NCBI GenBank assembly: GCA_002454415.1
Contig: DKIT01000014.1
Location: 13,805-20,872 of the forward strand
Length of the DNA stretch: 7,068 bases
Direction: 5' to 3'
Source of the DNA: Sphingobacterium sp. UBA6711
GTDB lineage: Bacteria > Bacteroidota > Bacteroidia > Sphingobacteriales > Sphingobacteriaceae
Both the position numbers and the translations under genes were made by a program. Every line of letters starts with the position of its first letter. Position 1 is the stretch's first letter. Below, one piece after another: positions 6,792 through 7,068 of the stretch. The notes beneath the pieces are model-generated. The model saw nothing but the letters and a program-made list of their open reading frames with translations, did no database searches and was not told where the DNA came from.

Positions 6792-7068
6792 AATTAGCAG
6801 CGTCCTCCTCCAACGCAAGATCTGTCACGGTCGCCAACTTGACAACACCGGTTAACATATCAAAAATTGTATTTAGGTTTGTCATCAATTTTTCTATGGC
6901 ATAACCTATTTGAACAATGACGACCTCGGCGGCCACAAACTGCCCAAAAGTCATTTGTCTCTCCACAACAAAATAAGATCCCAACAAAAGCATAGCTCCA
7001 AACAATAGGGTGCGAAGCAGCACGGATCCTATGAAAAAACGCTTTAAGACCTTAAAATGATCATTTCG
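6781..7068 (-). CDS. ABC exporter transmembrane domain, C-terminal fragment ending without an ATPase domain
   Basis: The frame is open to the right edge, so the start and N-terminal part are missing; 95 residues are visible. The GTG at 7023 is an internal Val codon, not a start. Two hydrophobic segments (about residues 17-35 and 42-60 of the fragment) are followed by an amphipathic stretch (EKLMTNLNTIFDMLTGVVKLATVTDLALE). This looks like the last two helices and the exit linker of a type-I ABC exporter membrane domain. In common exporters the nucleotide-binding domain follows this linker, but here the protein stops at TAA about 35 residues after the last helix, and the adaptor gene begins at once in another frame. 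No Walker A, signature or Walker B motif is present in the visible part. The ATPase is therefore on a separate gene, arranged before the membrane domain, or lost. The gene leads the HlyD and TolC genes in one operon. Confidence 0.75.
   Translation of the reverse strand, partial: RNDHFKVLKRFFIGSVLLRTLLFGAMLLLGSYFVVERQMTFGQFVAAEVVIVQIGYAIEKLMTNLNTIFDMLTGVVKLATVTDLALEEDAANYVD
6804..6811 (-). promoter_or_regulatory. Shine-Dalgarno-like GGAGGAGG before the HlyD-type gene
   Basis: On the minus strand GGAGGAGG lies 12 bases upstream of the ATG at 6791, inside the Glu-Glu-Asp codons near the end of the ABC gene. It favours 6791 over the ATG at 6818, which lies upstream of it. The spacing is long and the codon content alone could produce it. 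Confidence 0.3.

Noticed and set aside
7021..7023. GTG as start of an 80-residue protein
   Set aside because: The frame continues without a stop to the window edge with ABC membrane-domain-like residues, so this is an internal Val codon.

Overview
The window looks like a chromosomal piece of a Bacteroidota bacterium, most likely of the Sphingobacteriaceae type (Sphingobacterium/Pedobacter-like). This is inferred from the low GC content, the AraC-type output domain typical of Bacteroidota hybrid sensor-regulators, a GH76 endo-mannanase, a promoter box of the TAnnTTTG type, signal peptides ending in LVA-Q, and mostly missing Shine-Dalgarno sequences. It was read by eye, without database searches. 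No RNA genes, insertion sequences, CRISPR arrays or origins were seen.

Layout from left to right. (1) Positions 1-378, plus strand: the C-terminal DNA-binding end of an AraC-type regulator that runs off the left edge. (2) Positions 404-453: a long imperfect hairpin between two convergent genes. (3) Positions 506-1960, minus strand: a secreted GH76 family alpha-1,6-mannanase-like enzyme. (4) A minus-strand terminator at 2048-2075. (5) Positions 2178-3862, minus strand: a compact three-gene operon with overlapping reading frames, encoding a Usp/HUP-like small protein, a membrane-anchored lipocalin-like protein and a DUF1275 (YoaK-like) membrane protein. (6) A 129-base intergenic stretch upstream of it, with a probable -7 promoter box and an array of five identical heptamers. 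(7) Positions 3992-7068, minus strand: an export operon whose order of transcription is ABC membrane protein (cut by the right edge), HlyD-type adaptor, TolC-type outer-membrane channel.

The three export genes overlap or nearly touch and would form a tripartite type-I-secretion-like conduit across both membranes. The ABC protein stops shortly after its last membrane segments without a nucleotide-binding domain, so its ATPase must be encoded elsewhere, lie upstream of the window, or be lost. The regulator fragment and the GH76 enzyme could belong together in sensing and digesting fungal/yeast-type alpha-mannan, but no SusC/SusD genes are visible. The least explained part is the three-gene operon at 2178-3862 with its repeat-rich upstream region.
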